32,476 bases of DNA, taken from NCBI RefSeq assembly GCF_025371035.1, contig NZ_JANZXB010000019.1, positions 1 to 32,476 of the forward strand, written 5' to 3'. Positions 22,471 to 30,925 of the stretch are shown here, piece after piece (position 1 is the stretch's first letter; every line of letters begins with the position of its first letter). A model generated the notes under the pieces. The model had not been told where the DNA came from, did not search any database, and was given only the letters and a program-made list of their open reading frames with translations. The DNA is from Sphingomonas sp. LC-1. Lineage in GTDB: Bacteria; Pseudomonadota; Alphaproteobacteria; Sphingomonadales; Sphingomonadaceae. The position numbers and the translations under genes are program-made.

Positions 22471-23862
22471 ATGGGCAACACGGGCGTCATCGACAATTTC
22501 CTCGGGGTCTTCACCTCCTACATCGACAGCGGGTTCGGCCTGCTCGGCGGCGAGGTGGCGTTCATCGCCACCACCCTGATCGTTATCGACGTGACGCTCG
22601 CCGCGCTCTTTTGGGCGTGGGGGGCGGATGACGACATTATCGCGCGGCTGGTGAAGAAGACCCTGTTCGTCGGCGTCTTTGCTTACATCATCGGCAACTG
22701 GAACAATCTCGCCCGCATCGTCTTCGAGAGCTTCGCCGGTCTTGGCCTGATGGCGTCGGGCACCGGCTTTTCCGTTGCCGACCTGATGCGGCCGGGTCGC
22801 GTGGCGCAGACCGGCCTCGACGCCGGCCGCCCGCTGCTCGATTCCATTTCCGACCTGATGGGCTGGATCGCCTTCTTTGAGAACTTCATCCAGATCGCGT
22901 GCCTGCTGTTCGCATGGGCGCTCGTGGTGTTGGCCTTCTTCATCCTCGCCATCCAGCTTTTCGTGACCCTCATCGAGTTCAAGCTGACCACGCTTGCCGG
23001 CTTCGTCCTCATCCCCTTCGGCCTGTTCGGCAAGACCGCCTTCATGGCCGAGAAGGTCTTGGGCAACGTGGTGTCCTCCGGCATCAAGGTTCTGGTGCTC
23101 GCCGTTATCATCGGTATCGGCAGCACCTTGTTTTCGCAGTTCACGGCCGGTTTCGGTGGCCAGACCCCGAGTATCGACGACGCCATGGCGATTGTGCTCG
23201 CCGCGCTGTCGCTGCTCGGCCTCGGCATCTTCGGCCCCGGCATCGCCAACGGCATCGTCTCGGGCGGCCCGCAGCTCGGGGCGGGTGCTGCCGTAGGCAC
23301 AGGCCTCGCTGCCGGCGGCATGGTGCTTGCGGGCGGCGCGGCGGCTGGCGGCGGGGCCATGCTGGCCGCGAAGGGCGGCGCTGCTGCCCTGTCCGGTGGG
23401 GCCGCGGCCGTTCGCGGCGGCGCGACGGCCGCGGGAGCGGCGACCGCTGCATATAGCCTAGGCTCACTCGGCCAGACCGGAGCGGCAGGCGTTGCTTCCG
23501 GCCTCGGCGGTGTTGCACGCGCCGCAGGCTCGGCCGCCATCTCGCCGCTAAAACGCGCTGCCTCTAATGCAACATCCCAAGTAAGCGAAAGCGTCAAGTC
23601 CAGCTTCGCCGATGGCGTGCGCGCCGGTTTCGGTGCGACGGGCGGCGCGTCCTCCATGGGCACGGTAGGCAGCGCCAGCGCCAGCGCCACTGCGGCAGCC
23701 GCGCCGCCGACTTCCCCCGCTGGTCCTCCGGCTTGGGCGCAGCGGATGCAGCGCCGGCAGGCCCTCAATCACGGCACCACCATGTCAGCACATGCCGTTC
23801 GCTCCGGCGACAGCCACGGCTCCGGTTCCTCCGTCAACCTTTCCGAAAGTGACCGCTCATGA
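22471..23862 (+). CDS. trbL: TrbL, VirB6-like polytopic membrane protein
   Basis: A 463-residue inner-membrane channel component. It starts MGNTGVIDNFLGVFTSYIDS. Several hydrophobic segments lie in residues about 28-280, including FFILAIQLFVTLIEFKLTTL and LAGFVLIPFGLFGKTAFMAE. From about residue 270 on the protein turns into a glycine/alanine-rich low-complexity stretch, then a serine-rich tail; both are usual in TrbL. Stop overlaps the trbF ATG. Confidence 0.92.
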   Translation: MGNTGVIDNFLGVFTSYIDSGFGLLGGEVAFIATTLIVIDVTLAALFWAWGADDDIIARLVKKTLFVGVFAYIIGNWNNLARIVFESFAGLGLMASGTGFSVADLMRPGRVAQTGLDAGRPLLDSISDLMGWIAFFENFIQIACLLFAWALVVLAFFILAIQLFVTLIEFKLTTLAGFVLIPFGLFGKTAFMAEKVLGNVVSSGIKVLVLAVIIGIGSTLFSQFTAGFGGQTPSIDDAMAIVLAALSLLGLGIFGPGIANGIVSGGPQLGAGAAVGTGLAAGGMVLAGGAAAGGGAMLAAKGGAAALSGGAAAVRGGATAAGAATAAYSLGSLGQTGAAGVASGLGGVARAAGSAAISPLKRAASNATSQVSESVKSSFADGVRAGFGATGGASSMGTVGSASASATAAAAPPTSPAGPPAWAQRMQRRQALNHGTTMSAHAVRSGDSHGSGSSVNLSESDRS

Positions 23863-24548
23863 GCATCTTCAAACGACCCGCAACCCATTACGGCAAATCA
23901 CCCGAACCCGAGACGCCATATCAGAAGGCCGCGCAGGCGTGGGACGAGCGTATCGGCTCGGCCCGCGTGCAGGCGAGGAACTGGCGGCTCATGGCCTTCG
24001 GTTCTCTGATCCTTTCCGCCGGCTTCGCCTCGGCGCTGGTCTGGCAATCCGCACGGGGGACCGTGGTGCCTTGGGTGGTGCAGGTCGATAATCTCGGACA
24101 GGCGCAGACCGTCGCGCCCGCGAACGCGGATTATCGCCCGACTGACCCGCAGATCGCTTTCCATCTCGGCCGCTTCATCGAGCAGGTCCGCGCGATCCCG
24201 GCCGACGCCATCATCGTCCGCCAGAATTGGCTTCGGGCTTATGAGTGGACCACGGATCGCGGCGCGGCTGCCTTGAACGACTACGCCCGCGCCAATGATC
24301 CCTTTGCCAAGGTCGGCCGTCAGCAGGTCGCAGTCGAGGTCTCGAGCGTCATCCGCGCATCCCCCAACAGCTTTCGGGTAGCGTGGACCGAACGCCATTT
24401 CGAGAGCGGCCAGCTCGCCACGACCGAACGCTGGACCGCGATCCTGACCATCGTGATCCAGCCACCGCGCAATGCCGAGCGCCTGCGCGCCAATCCGCTC
24501 GGAATCTACGTCAACGCAATTTCATGGTCGCGGGAGATGAGCCAATGA
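23859..24548 (+). CDS. trbF: TrbF, VirB8-like protein
   Basis: A 229-residue bitopic inner-membrane protein. The cytoplasmic N-terminus has YQKAAQAWDERIGSARVQA; one membrane segment lies at about 45-65; the periplasmic VirB8-like domain contains VPWVVQVDNLGQAQTVAPA and FRVAWTERHFESGQL. It forms part of the inner-membrane channel base and contacts TrbI and TrbG. Overlaps trbG by four bases. Confidence 0.92.
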   Translation: MSIFKRPATHYGKSPEPETPYQKAAQAWDERIGSARVQARNWRLMAFGSLILSAGFASALVWQSARGTVVPWVVQVDNLGQAQTVAPANADYRPTDPQIAFHLGRFIEQVRAIPADAIIVRQNWLRAYEWTTDRGAAALNDYARANDPFAKVGRQQVAVEVSSVIRASPNSFRVAWTERHFESGQLATTERWTAILTIVIQPPRNAERLRANPLGIYVNAISWSREMSQ

Positions 24549-25540
24549 GGACGATCACCCGCACCCCGGCCGTTGCCGCCATGCTGCTTTCGGCCACCAT
24601 GCTTGCGGGCTGCGCCACCAATCGCGCCCAGCAATGGAGCTATGACGATACCGTGCCGCCGCTGCCGACCGTGCAGGCGGCCGTCACCAACGACACGCCC
24701 CGGCCGCTGCATGTCCCGCCGGCATGGACCGTGGCGCGGGGCGGCGAGGCTGCCGGCACGCCGACCGGCCGCGTCGAGAATGCCAACGCCGCCGCCCGCG
24801 TCGAGCCGCGCCGCGAAGGCTACTACAACGCGATCCAGATTTATCCGTGGAGCGAAGGCGCGCTCTATCAGGTCTATGCCGCAGTTGGGCAGATCACGAC
24901 CATTGCGCTGGAGCCGGGCGAGAGCCTGACCGGCGCGGGGCCGATCGCGGCCGGCGACACCGCGCGTTGGATCATCGGCGACACCGAGAGCGGCAGCGGT
25001 GCGAACCGCCGCGTCCATATCCTTGTGAAGCCGACACGCACGGACATTTCCACCAACCTTGTCGTCACCACCGACCGGCGCACTTACATGATCGAGCTGC
25101 GCGCGCGGGAAACGCTCTACATGCCGGCCGTGGCATGGGCCTATCCCACACCGCCAGCAGGCCAGCGCCAGACCGTCCCGGCCGCGCCGATCATCCCGGC
25201 CGAGGCTGCGAGGAACTACCGCTACGGCCTGACAGGCGATAGCCCGCCATGGCGACCCATCTCCGTCTTCGACGATGGCCGCCGCGTCTATGTCGTCTTC
25301 CCGGCCGGGATCGTGCAGGGCGAGATGCCGCCGATCTTCGTGCTCGGCTCCGATGGCGAGCCGCAGATCGTCAACAGCCGCGTCCATCAGAACATCCTGA
25401 TCGTGGACCGCCTGTTCGGCGCGGCCGAGCTGCGCCTTGGCAGCGGCAGCCGCCAGCAGACGGTCAGGATCGTCCGCATCAACCCGCCGCAGGCCGCCGC
25501 CGCGCAGCCCGCCAGCGCGACCGGAGACTCCCCGTCATGA
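24545..25540 (+). CDS. trbG: TrbG, VirB9-like lipoprotein
   Basis: A 331-residue outer-membrane-complex protein. The lipobox LAGC puts the lipidated cysteine at residue 23, so it carries its own lipid anchor. VirB9-type strands follow: YYNAIQIYPWSEGALYQVYA, TARWIIGDTESGSG, ILVKPTRTDISTNLVVTTDR and a C-terminal domain with PISVFDDGRRVYVVFP. It builds the outer-membrane core with TrbI. ATGA overlap with trbI. Confidence 0.92.
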   Translation: MRTITRTPAVAAMLLSATMLAGCATNRAQQWSYDDTVPPLPTVQAAVTNDTPRPLHVPPAWTVARGGEAAGTPTGRVENANAAARVEPRREGYYNAIQIYPWSEGALYQVYAAVGQITTIALEPGESLTGAGPIAAGDTARWIIGDTESGSGANRRVHILVKPTRTDISTNLVVTTDRRTYMIELRARETLYMPAVAWAYPTPPAGQRQTVPAAPIIPAEAARNYRYGLTGDSPPWRPISVFDDGRRVYVVFPAGIVQGEMPPIFVLGSDGEPQIVNSRVHQNILIVDRLFGAAELRLGSGSRQQTVRIVRINPPQAAAAQPASATGDSPS

Positions 25541-26673
25541 CAGACACCACTATCACCGACACCGCCGCGCCCATGCGGCTACGCGCCGAAACGCCCCGCG
25601 TCACCCGCCTGTCCCGCAAGATGCTGGCAGGCGTCGGTGCCGTCGCCTTGCTCGGCATCGGCGGGGCGCTCATCTACGCTCTCCAGACCCGCGATGCAGG
25701 ACCGGGCGGCGAGGAACTCTATTCTACCGAGAACCGGCCCACGGCGGACGGCCTGTCGGGCTTGCCGCGCGACTATACCGGCCCGGTTCTCGGCCCCGCG
25801 CTGCCCGGAGATTTGGGCCGCCCCATCCTCGATGCGCAGAACAGGGGCCAGCCGGTTGCACCGCCCGTCATGGCGACGCCCGCCGTCGATCCAGAGGAAG
25901 AACGCCGCCGCGCCGAGGAAGAAGCCGCGCGCTTGAGCAACCTGTTTTTCCAGTCCGGCCCGCGCACGGGAGCACCAGCAGGAACGGCCATGCCCGGCCT
26001 TGCCGGTCTTGGCCTTGGTGGACAGCCTGCGACGCAGGATCGGCACACGGCTTTCCTCAATGGACCCGTGGACCGGCAGACCGTCGCGCCGGATCGTGTC
26101 GCGCCGCCGGCATCGCCCTATATCCTTCAGGCCGGGGCCGTGATCCCCGCTGCGTTGATAACCGGCATTCGCTCCGACCTTCCGGGCCAGATCACAGCGC
26201 AAGTCACCGAGAACGTCTATGACAGCCCGACCGGCTCGCTGTTGTTGATCCCGCAGGGCACCCGCATCATCGGCCAATATGATGACGGCGTGACCTTCGG
26301 CCAGCGCAGGGTGCTTTTGGTGTGGAACCGCCTGATCCTGCCGGGCGGCCGTTCCATCGTTCTGGAGCGCCTGCCGGGCGCGGACGCCAGCGGTTACGCC
26401 GGCCTTGAGGATGGCGTCGATTATCATTGGTGGGATCTGATGAAGGCGGCCGGACTGTCCACGCTGCTCGCGGTCGGGACGGAGTTGGCGACCAGCGACG
26501 AGGACCGGCTTATCCGGGCCATCCGCGACGGTGCGCAGGATACCGTCAATCAGGCGGGCCAGCAGATCGTTCAGCGCCAGTTGCAGGTCGCGCCGACGCT
26601 CACCATCCGGCCCGGCTTCCCGGTCAGGATCATCGTCACCCGCGACCTTGTGTTCGAGCCGGCAGGAGGTTGA
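25537..26673 (+). CDS. trbI: TrbI, VirB10-like protein
   Basis: A 378-residue protein spanning both membranes. One N-terminal membrane segment (VGAVALLGIGGALIYAL, about residues 32-48), a proline/alanine-rich periplasmic linker, then the VirB10 beta-barrel domain: LQAGAVIPAALITGIRSDLP, QITAQVTENVYDSPTG, LLIPQGTRIIGQYD and RLILPGGRSIVLERLPG. It transmits energy from the inner-membrane ATPases to the outer-membrane pore. Confidence 0.93.
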   Translation: MTDTTITDTAAPMRLRAETPRVTRLSRKMLAGVGAVALLGIGGALIYALQTRDAGPGGEELYSTENRPTADGLSGLPRDYTGPVLGPALPGDLGRPILDAQNRGQPVAPPVMATPAVDPEEERRRAEEEAARLSNLFFQSGPRTGAPAGTAMPGLAGLGLGGQPATQDRHTAFLNGPVDRQTVAPDRVAPPASPYILQAGAVIPAALITGIRSDLPGQITAQVTENVYDSPTGSLLLIPQGTRIIGQYDDGVTFGQRRVLLVWNRLILPGGRSIVLERLPGADASGYAGLEDGVDYHWWDLMKAAGLSTLLAVGTELATSDEDRLIRAIRDGAQDTVNQAGQQIVQRQLQVAPTLTIRPGFPVRIIVTRDLVFEPAGG

Positions 26674-26675
26674 CA

Positions 26676-26912
26676 ATGACCAAGCTGAAACTCGGCCCGC
26701 TGCCCGACGACAAGCCCGTCAAGGTGACGGTAGAGCTGCCCGCGCCGCTTCACCGCGATCTGGTCGCCTATGCCGAGGTGCTGGCCCGCGAGAGCGGCCA
26801 GTCCGCCGCCGATCCCGTCAGGCTGATCGTGCCCATGCTGGAGCGGTTCATCGCCACGGATCGCGGTTTCGCAAAGGCACGGCGGGAAGCAGGACAGACC
26901 ATAAAAACATGA
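26676..26912 (+). CDS. DUF2274 family protein
   Basis: A 78-residue protein, MTKLKLGPLPDDKPVKVTVE followed by LHRDLVAYAEVLARESGQ and a C-terminal PMLERFIATDRGFAKARR. This is DUF2274, found as the last gene of trb operons of this type, two bases after the trbI stop and behind GGCAGGAGGTTGACA. The strand-helix-helix pattern resembles a ribbon-helix-helix DNA-binding fold, so an operon regulator is plausible but unproven. Confidence 0.85.
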   Translation: MTKLKLGPLPDDKPVKVTVELPAPLHRDLVAYAEVLARESGQSAADPVRLIVPMLERFIATDRGFAKARREAGQTIKT

Positions 26913-27099
26913 GCTTGAGTTGGTATATGTGCGTGGCAAGAGCAAAAAATTGTACGCAGCTACCTGTTTTCCATGACGGGGATATGCTAACCATCAAGCA
27001 TCCTGCGACGCGGCATGTGCTTCGTCATGCGCCCTTGAAACCATCCGCTACGGAGCATACGTTACACCCATGATGTTCATTTCCACATTCTTCCCGCTG

Positions 27100-27145
27100 A
27101 TCTGAACGACTGAAAGTCGTGCCGGCGCACCTGCGCCGTTCAGAT
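27100..27145 (+). promoter_or_regulatory. Compact three-stem structure upstream of the dioxygenase gene
   Basis: ATCTGAA (27100-27106) pairs with TTCAGAT (27139-27145). Between them are CGACT-GAA-AGTCG and CGGCGC-ACCT-GCGCCG, separated by only three bases. The result is a closed three-way junction of 46 nt. A further CGGCC/GGCCG pairing lies at 27151-27173, next to the GGAG before the ATG. It could be a structured leader, a recombination site or the end of a mobile unit. The rest of the 280-bp gap (26913-27192) shows nothing else I can name. Confidence 0.5.
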
Positions 27146-27192
27146 TAAGACGGCCCTGCTGACGCGGAGGCCGAACGGAGAATGTGTTTGTA

Positions 27193-27984
27193 ATGCCTAA
27201 ATCTAAGCATGTCGGCCTGACTTCTGGTCAGGTCCAGAGCTTCATTGACGATGGGTTTGTCAAAATCGAAAATGCCTTCAGCGCCAACCTTGCAAAGCAA
27301 GGGAGGGACGAGTTGTGGGCGGATATAGGTCTGTCACCGGACGAACCTGAAAACTGGACTCAACCCGTTGTTCGAGTGGGGTTCAAGTCGTCGCCCCCCT
27401 TCATCGAAGCTGCTAACACGCCGCAACTGCACAAAGCCTACGACCAACTCGTTGGGGAAGGCCGATGGCTTGCCCCCAAAGGTGTTGGAACCTTTCCCAT
27501 CCGCTTTCCGTCACCAGAATCTCCCGGTGACGACGGCTGGCATGTGGACGTGAGCTTTGGCACCGACAATCCAGATTTCATGGAGTGGCGGGCCAACGTT
27601 AAGAGTAGCGGACGCGCCTTGTTGATGCTGTTTCTGTTTTCGGATGTTGGTCCCAATGACGCGCCTACGAAAATACGAAAAGGGTCACATGCGGCGATTG
27701 CACGTGAGTTGCTGCCCTACGGCAATGCAGGCGCGACACTCAGGCAACTTTCCGAGAATGGCTACGCCTCTACGGAAGGTTGCGATGTTGCGTTGGCAAC
27801 AGGTGCGGCGGGCACCGTCTACCTATGTCACCCATTCATCGTCCATGCGGCGCAACCTCATCGAGGGGAGCAGCCGCGTTTCATGGCACAGCCGCCGCTG
27901 CTGCCGAAGGACGAGTTTGATCCGGCGCTACCTCCATCGCCGGTCCAGATCGCCATCCGTCAGGCATGTAGGCTGACGTTCTAA
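27193..27984 (+). CDS. Phytanoyl-CoA dioxygenase (PhyH)-like Fe(II)/2-oxoglutarate enzyme
   Basis: A 263-residue protein. Metal ligands appear as H-x-D in GWHVDVSFG and a distal His in HPFIVHAAQPHRGEQPRF, with the Arg for 2-oxoglutarate binding just after it. The N-terminus (GQVQSFIDDGFVKIENAFS) is the usual PhyH start. The substrate cannot be read from sequence; small-molecule hydroxylation is expected. GGAG at 27177 favours ATG 27193 over a GTG at 27184. Base composition is less GC-rich than in the trb genes, and a perfect terminator hairpin closes it, so it is a separately acquired single-gene cargo. Confidence 0.8.
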   Translation: MPKSKHVGLTSGQVQSFIDDGFVKIENAFSANLAKQGRDELWADIGLSPDEPENWTQPVVRVGFKSSPPFIEAANTPQLHKAYDQLVGEGRWLAPKGVGTFPIRFPSPESPGDDGWHVDVSFGTDNPDFMEWRANVKSSGRALLMLFLFSDVGPNDAPTKIRKGSHAAIARELLPYGNAGATLRQLSENGYASTEGCDVALATGAAGTVYLCHPFIVHAAQPHRGEQPRFMAQPPLLPKDEFDPALPPSPVQIAIRQACRLTF

Positions 27985-27993
27985 GCCAAGAGG

Positions 27994-28022
27994 CATCCGG
28001 GGCCGCAACGCGGCCCCGGATG
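27994..28022 (+). terminator. Strong hairpin after the dioxygenase gene
   Basis: CATCCGGGGCCGC and GCGGCCCCGGATG are perfect 13-bp arms around AAC, ten bases after the stop codon. The T run is short (TGTTGCTGGTT), so termination may be partial or the stem may act as a barrier for both strands. Confidence 0.7.
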
Positions 28023-28059
28023 TTGCTGGTTATCCGCTAGTGTCTCTGCAACTGACGCA

Positions 28060-28128
28060 GGGGTGCCGCCAGCGCATAGGCGCAAATGCGGCACGCTACA
28101 GGCCGCCGACTGCCCTCCATGGTTCGCT
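28060..28128 (+). promoter_or_regulatory. Repeated leader element, copy B (upstream of the toxin-antitoxin/integrase operon)
   Basis: Identical over 40 bases to 2099-2138, with similarity continuing to ATGGTTCGC. It includes the GTGCCGC/GCGGCAC stem. A second hairpin follows, ATTCCGGG (28131-28138) with CCCGGAAT (28150-28157), different in sequence from the one at copy A but in the same place, then AGGAGG and the ATG at 28181. Confidence 0.65.
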
Positions 28129-28180
28129 TAATTCCGGGACCGTGAGTGCCCCGGAATCCACCAGAGCCAAGGAGGATTCC

Positions 28181-28501
28181 ATGTGCGCAGAGCGCCGCCG
28201 CGCCCGCAAAGGGCGACCGCGACAGCCGGTTCCCGAGACACTTCCCGACGATCTTTTCGACTATGCCGACGAACCCACGTCGGACGGGCGGGAGCGCCGA
28301 AGGTCGCCGCTTCGCATCGTCGATGTGGAGTCGTTGCCTGTCTTCGACGACTGGCCCGAGAAGGTGCCGGTCACCGAGGAAGAACTGCAAATCTTCGAGC
28401 GGTATTTCGGCGACGTGCTCGACCGGCTGTTCGGCCCCATCGACGATCCTGACAATCAGGGCTTGAAATCGTTATCCTCTGATGATAACAGTAAGTCATG
28501 A
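28181..28501 (+). CDS. Hypothetical acidic protein, first gene of the tumEA-integrase operon
   Basis: A 106-residue protein, not recognised. It has a basic start (CAERRRARKGRPRQPVPE), an acidic middle (DDLFDYADEPTSDGRE) and a helical stretch EEELQIFERYFGDVLDRLF. The ATG at 28181 follows AAGGAGGATTCC. Its last codons overlap the next gene (ATGA at 28498-28501). Position and overlap suggest a partner of the toxin-antitoxin or integrase system; no function is claimed. Confidence 0.7.
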   Translation: MCAERRRARKGRPRQPVPETLPDDLFDYADEPTSDGRERRRSPLRIVDVESLPVFDDWPEKVPVTEEELQIFERYFGDVLDRLFGPIDDPDNQGLKSLSSDDNSKS

Positions 28502-28851
28502 GCGAGGATCGTGACCCGAGCCTCGACACGCTTCTGGACCTCGACGGTCAGGTGCTCGTTGTCGATCCCGAGAGCGGCCATTGGGTAAAGTTCGTCGTCA
28601 CCCGCGTTCCGGTCTCGCCGGAGAAGCCGCACGGCCTCGATTACTCGCTCACGCTTCACGGGCCTTCGGGCGAGCGGCTGGTCGGCTTCGACAACGCCCA
28701 TCCGGTCGGCCGGGGCAGGCGTGGCGGGCCGATGGACCATCGGCACCGTCTCCAGACCGTGAAGCCTTACGCCTACGAGGATGCGGCCACGCTGCTGGCC
28801 GACTTCTGGCAGGCGGTGGACGCGGTGTTGAAGGAGCGAGGCGTGCTATGA
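28498..28851 (+). CDS. tumE: TumE-type (DUF6516) toxin
   Basis: A 117-residue protein: HWVKFVVTRVPVSPEKPHGL, YSLTLHGPSGERLVGFDNAH, then MDHRHRLQTVKPYAYEDAA and LLADFWQAVD. These FDNAH and DHxH-x(n)-PYxY blocks define the DUF6516/TumE family, toxins paired with a downstream HTH antitoxin and best known from alphaproteobacterial plasmids. The conserved histidines suggest an RNase-like activity, which is inference. Overlaps the antitoxin gene by four bases. Confidence 0.82.
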   Translation: MSEDRDPSLDTLLDLDGQVLVVDPESGHWVKFVVTRVPVSPEKPHGLDYSLTLHGPSGERLVGFDNAHPVGRGRRGGPMDHRHRLQTVKPYAYEDAATLLADFWQAVDAVLKERGVL

Positions 28852-29234
28852 CCACATTGAAAGTCGGGATTGCCGGCTACGATGAGATGAAGGCCCGCAC
28901 CATGCGGATCGCGCGCGGCGAAGAAAAGCCGGCGGCCGACGATCCGAAGGTGTGGTTCACATCCATGGAATCCTTCGCGCAGCTCCTTTCCAGCGGGAAC
29001 CGCGAGCTGCTGCGCGTCATCGACGAGCAGTCGCCCGGCTCGCTGGAGGAACTGTCGCGGATCACGGGGCGGGCGAAGCCCAACCTGTCCCGAACCCTCA
29101 AGAAAATGGCGCGCTACGGCCTGATCCGCATGGACCCCGGCGAGGGCCAGAAGCTCGTGCCCAAGGTGCTGCATGATCGCGTGGAGCTGGCGTTGCCCTT
29201 GCTCGAACGCCGCGCGGCGAAAGGAGGCCAATGA
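28848..29234 (+). CDS. tumA: TumA-type winged-helix antitoxin
   Basis: A 128-residue protein. The N-terminal part (VGIAGYDEMKARTMRIARGE) probably binds the toxin. Residues about 50-110 form a MarR/ArsR-like winged helix: LEELSRITGRAKPNLSRTLK followed by MARYGLIRMDPGEGQKLVPK. This matches the HVO_A0114-type DNA-binding antitoxins found downstream of TumE toxins, which repress their own promoter. The toxin-first gene order is typical. The stop overlaps the integrase start, tying integrase expression to this operon. Confidence 0.82.
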   Translation: MTTLKVGIAGYDEMKARTMRIARGEEKPAADDPKVWFTSMESFAQLLSSGNRELLRVIDEQSPGSLEELSRITGRAKPNLSRTLKKMARYGLIRMDPGEGQKLVPKVLHDRVELALPLLERRAAKGGQ

Positions 29235-30922
29235 TGAGCATTCAGTCCCCACACGTCGCCCTGCGCGCCGCGCTCTATCTGCGCGTCTCGACCGCCCGGC
29301 AGGCCGAGCATGACGTGTCGATCCCCGACCAGCGCAAACAGGGCGAAGCCTATTGCGCTTCGCGCGGCTACCAGCTTGTCGAAACCTTCGTCGAGGCCGG
29401 AGCATCGGCGACCAACGACCGTCGCCCCGAGTTCCAACGGATGATCGAGGCCGGCACCAGCAAGCCCGCGCCGTTCGACCTGGTGGTGGTTCACAGCTTC
29501 TCGCGTTTCTTCCGCGATCACTTCGAGCTGGAGTTCAACGTCAGGAAGCTCGCCAAGAATGGCGTCCGGCTGGTGTCCATCACACAGGAAATGGGCGACG
29601 ACCCCATGCACGTCATGATGCGGCAGATCATGGCGCTGTTCGACGAATACCAGTCGAAGGAGAACGCCAAGCACGTCCTGCGCGCCTTGAAGGAGAACGC
29701 CCGCCAAGGCTTCTGGAACGGTTCGCTTCCGCCCATCGGCTACCGCGTCGTCGATGCCGAGCAGCGCGGCGCGAAGATGAAGAAGAAGCTGGAAATCGAC
29801 CCGCTGCACGCCGACACCGTGCGGCTGATCTTCCGCCTTGCAACGGAAGGCGACGGCACGTCCGGCCCCATGGGCGTCAAGAACATCGTCAGCTACCTCA
29901 ACAGGAACCACATGTTCACCCGCAGCGGCGGGCGTTGGGGCATCGGCCAGCTCCACCGTATCCTGACCCGGCGCACCTATATCGGCGAGCATCGGTTCAA
30001 TCGCCGTTCCAAAAAGGGTGACGTGAAGCCCGAGGAGGAAATCGTCACCGTCGCGGTGCCACCGCTGATCGACCTTGAGACCTTCGAGGCGGTGCAGAGG
30101 CGCTTGCAGGTCAATAATCCGAAGGTGACGCCGCCGCGCGTGGTCAGCGGCCCAAATCTGCTGACCGGCATTTGCCATTGCGGCAATTGCGGAGGTGCGA
30201 TGACGCTGCGCACCGGCAAGAACGGCCGTTATCGCTATTATGCCTGCTCGATCCGGGCGCGGCAGGGCGAGACCGGCTGCAAAGGCCGCGCGATCCCCAT
30301 GGACAAGCTCGATCGCATAGTGGTCAGCCATATCGAGGAAAGGGTGCTGGACCCCGAGAGGATCGAAGATGTGCTCGCCTCGCTGCTCGACCGCCGGCAG
30401 GAGAGCGTCGAGCGGCGCAGCCAGCACATTGCAGAGCTGAACCAGCGCGCGGCCGAGGCCGACATGCGCCTCAAGCGGCTTTACGACGCTATCGAGGCTG
30501 GTTCGCTCGACCCGGCCGAAGCCGCCCTCGGCGAGCGGATAGCGGGCCTTACCGCGCTACGGGATCAGGCACGCGCCGACGCCGAAAGAACCGAGGCCAT
30601 GCTGAAAAGCTCGGCCCATCAGGGCCTCACAGGGGCAGCCGTGCGGGAACTGGCGAGTGAAGCCCGCACCCGACTCCGGCTTGGAAAGGGCGGCTATCGG
30701 CGGGAACACGTCCGGGCCTTCGCCCAGCACGTCGAGGTCGCGGACGACGCAATCTACATCAAAGGCAGCAAAAGCACCCTGTTGAGGACGCTGGTAGCCA
30801 CTAAGGGAGGGAAAACGGCGGAAATCGGCGTTCCCGGTTTTATACCGAGGTGGCGGAGCGGGAGCCCGTCGCAAGATAGCTCAAAAACGGCTGATTTGCG
30901 CCATTTATACCGCCTCGCTTAA
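29234..30922 (+). CDS. Large serine recombinase (ICE integrase)
   Basis: A 562-residue large serine recombinase. The resolvase domain carries the nucleophile S19 in ALYLRVSTARQ, the RRPEFQRM segment and HSFSRFFRDHFE. The recombinase domain has NARQGFWNGSLPPIGYRVVD and ILTRRTYIGEHRFNRR. A zinc ribbon follows (CHCGNCGG ... YYACS ... GC), then a coiled-coil region around residues 385-460. It would integrate and excise the element without host factors. AAGGAGG fits ATG 29234 (6 nt) better than ATG 29231 (3 nt). It lies at the right end of the element, where the attachment site is expected. Confidence 0.9.
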   Translation: MSIQSPHVALRAALYLRVSTARQAEHDVSIPDQRKQGEAYCASRGYQLVETFVEAGASATNDRRPEFQRMIEAGTSKPAPFDLVVVHSFSRFFRDHFELEFNVRKLAKNGVRLVSITQEMGDDPMHVMMRQIMALFDEYQSKENAKHVLRALKENARQGFWNGSLPPIGYRVVDAEQRGAKMKKKLEIDPLHADTVRLIFRLATEGDGTSGPMGVKNIVSYLNRNHMFTRSGGRWGIGQLHRILTRRTYIGEHRFNRRSKKGDVKPEEEIVTVAVPPLIDLETFEAVQRRLQVNNPKVTPPRVVSGPNLLTGICHCGNCGGAMTLRTGKNGRYRYYACSIRARQGETGCKGRAIPMDKLDRIVVSHIEERVLDPERIEDVLASLLDRRQESVERRSQHIAELNQRAAEADMRLKRLYDAIEAGSLDPAEAALGERIAGLTALRDQARADAERTEAMLKSSAHQGLTGAAVRELASEARTRLRLGKGGYRREHVRAFAQHVEVADDAIYIKGSKSTLLRTLVATKGGKTAEIGVPGFIPRWRSGSPSQDSSKTADLRHLYRLA

Positions 30923-30925
30923 ATA

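Noticed and set aside
23277-23480. Gly/Ala-rich repetitive stretch suspected of being a tandem repeat or assembly artefact
   Set aside because: It is a normal low-complexity region in TrbL C-termini and stays in frame.
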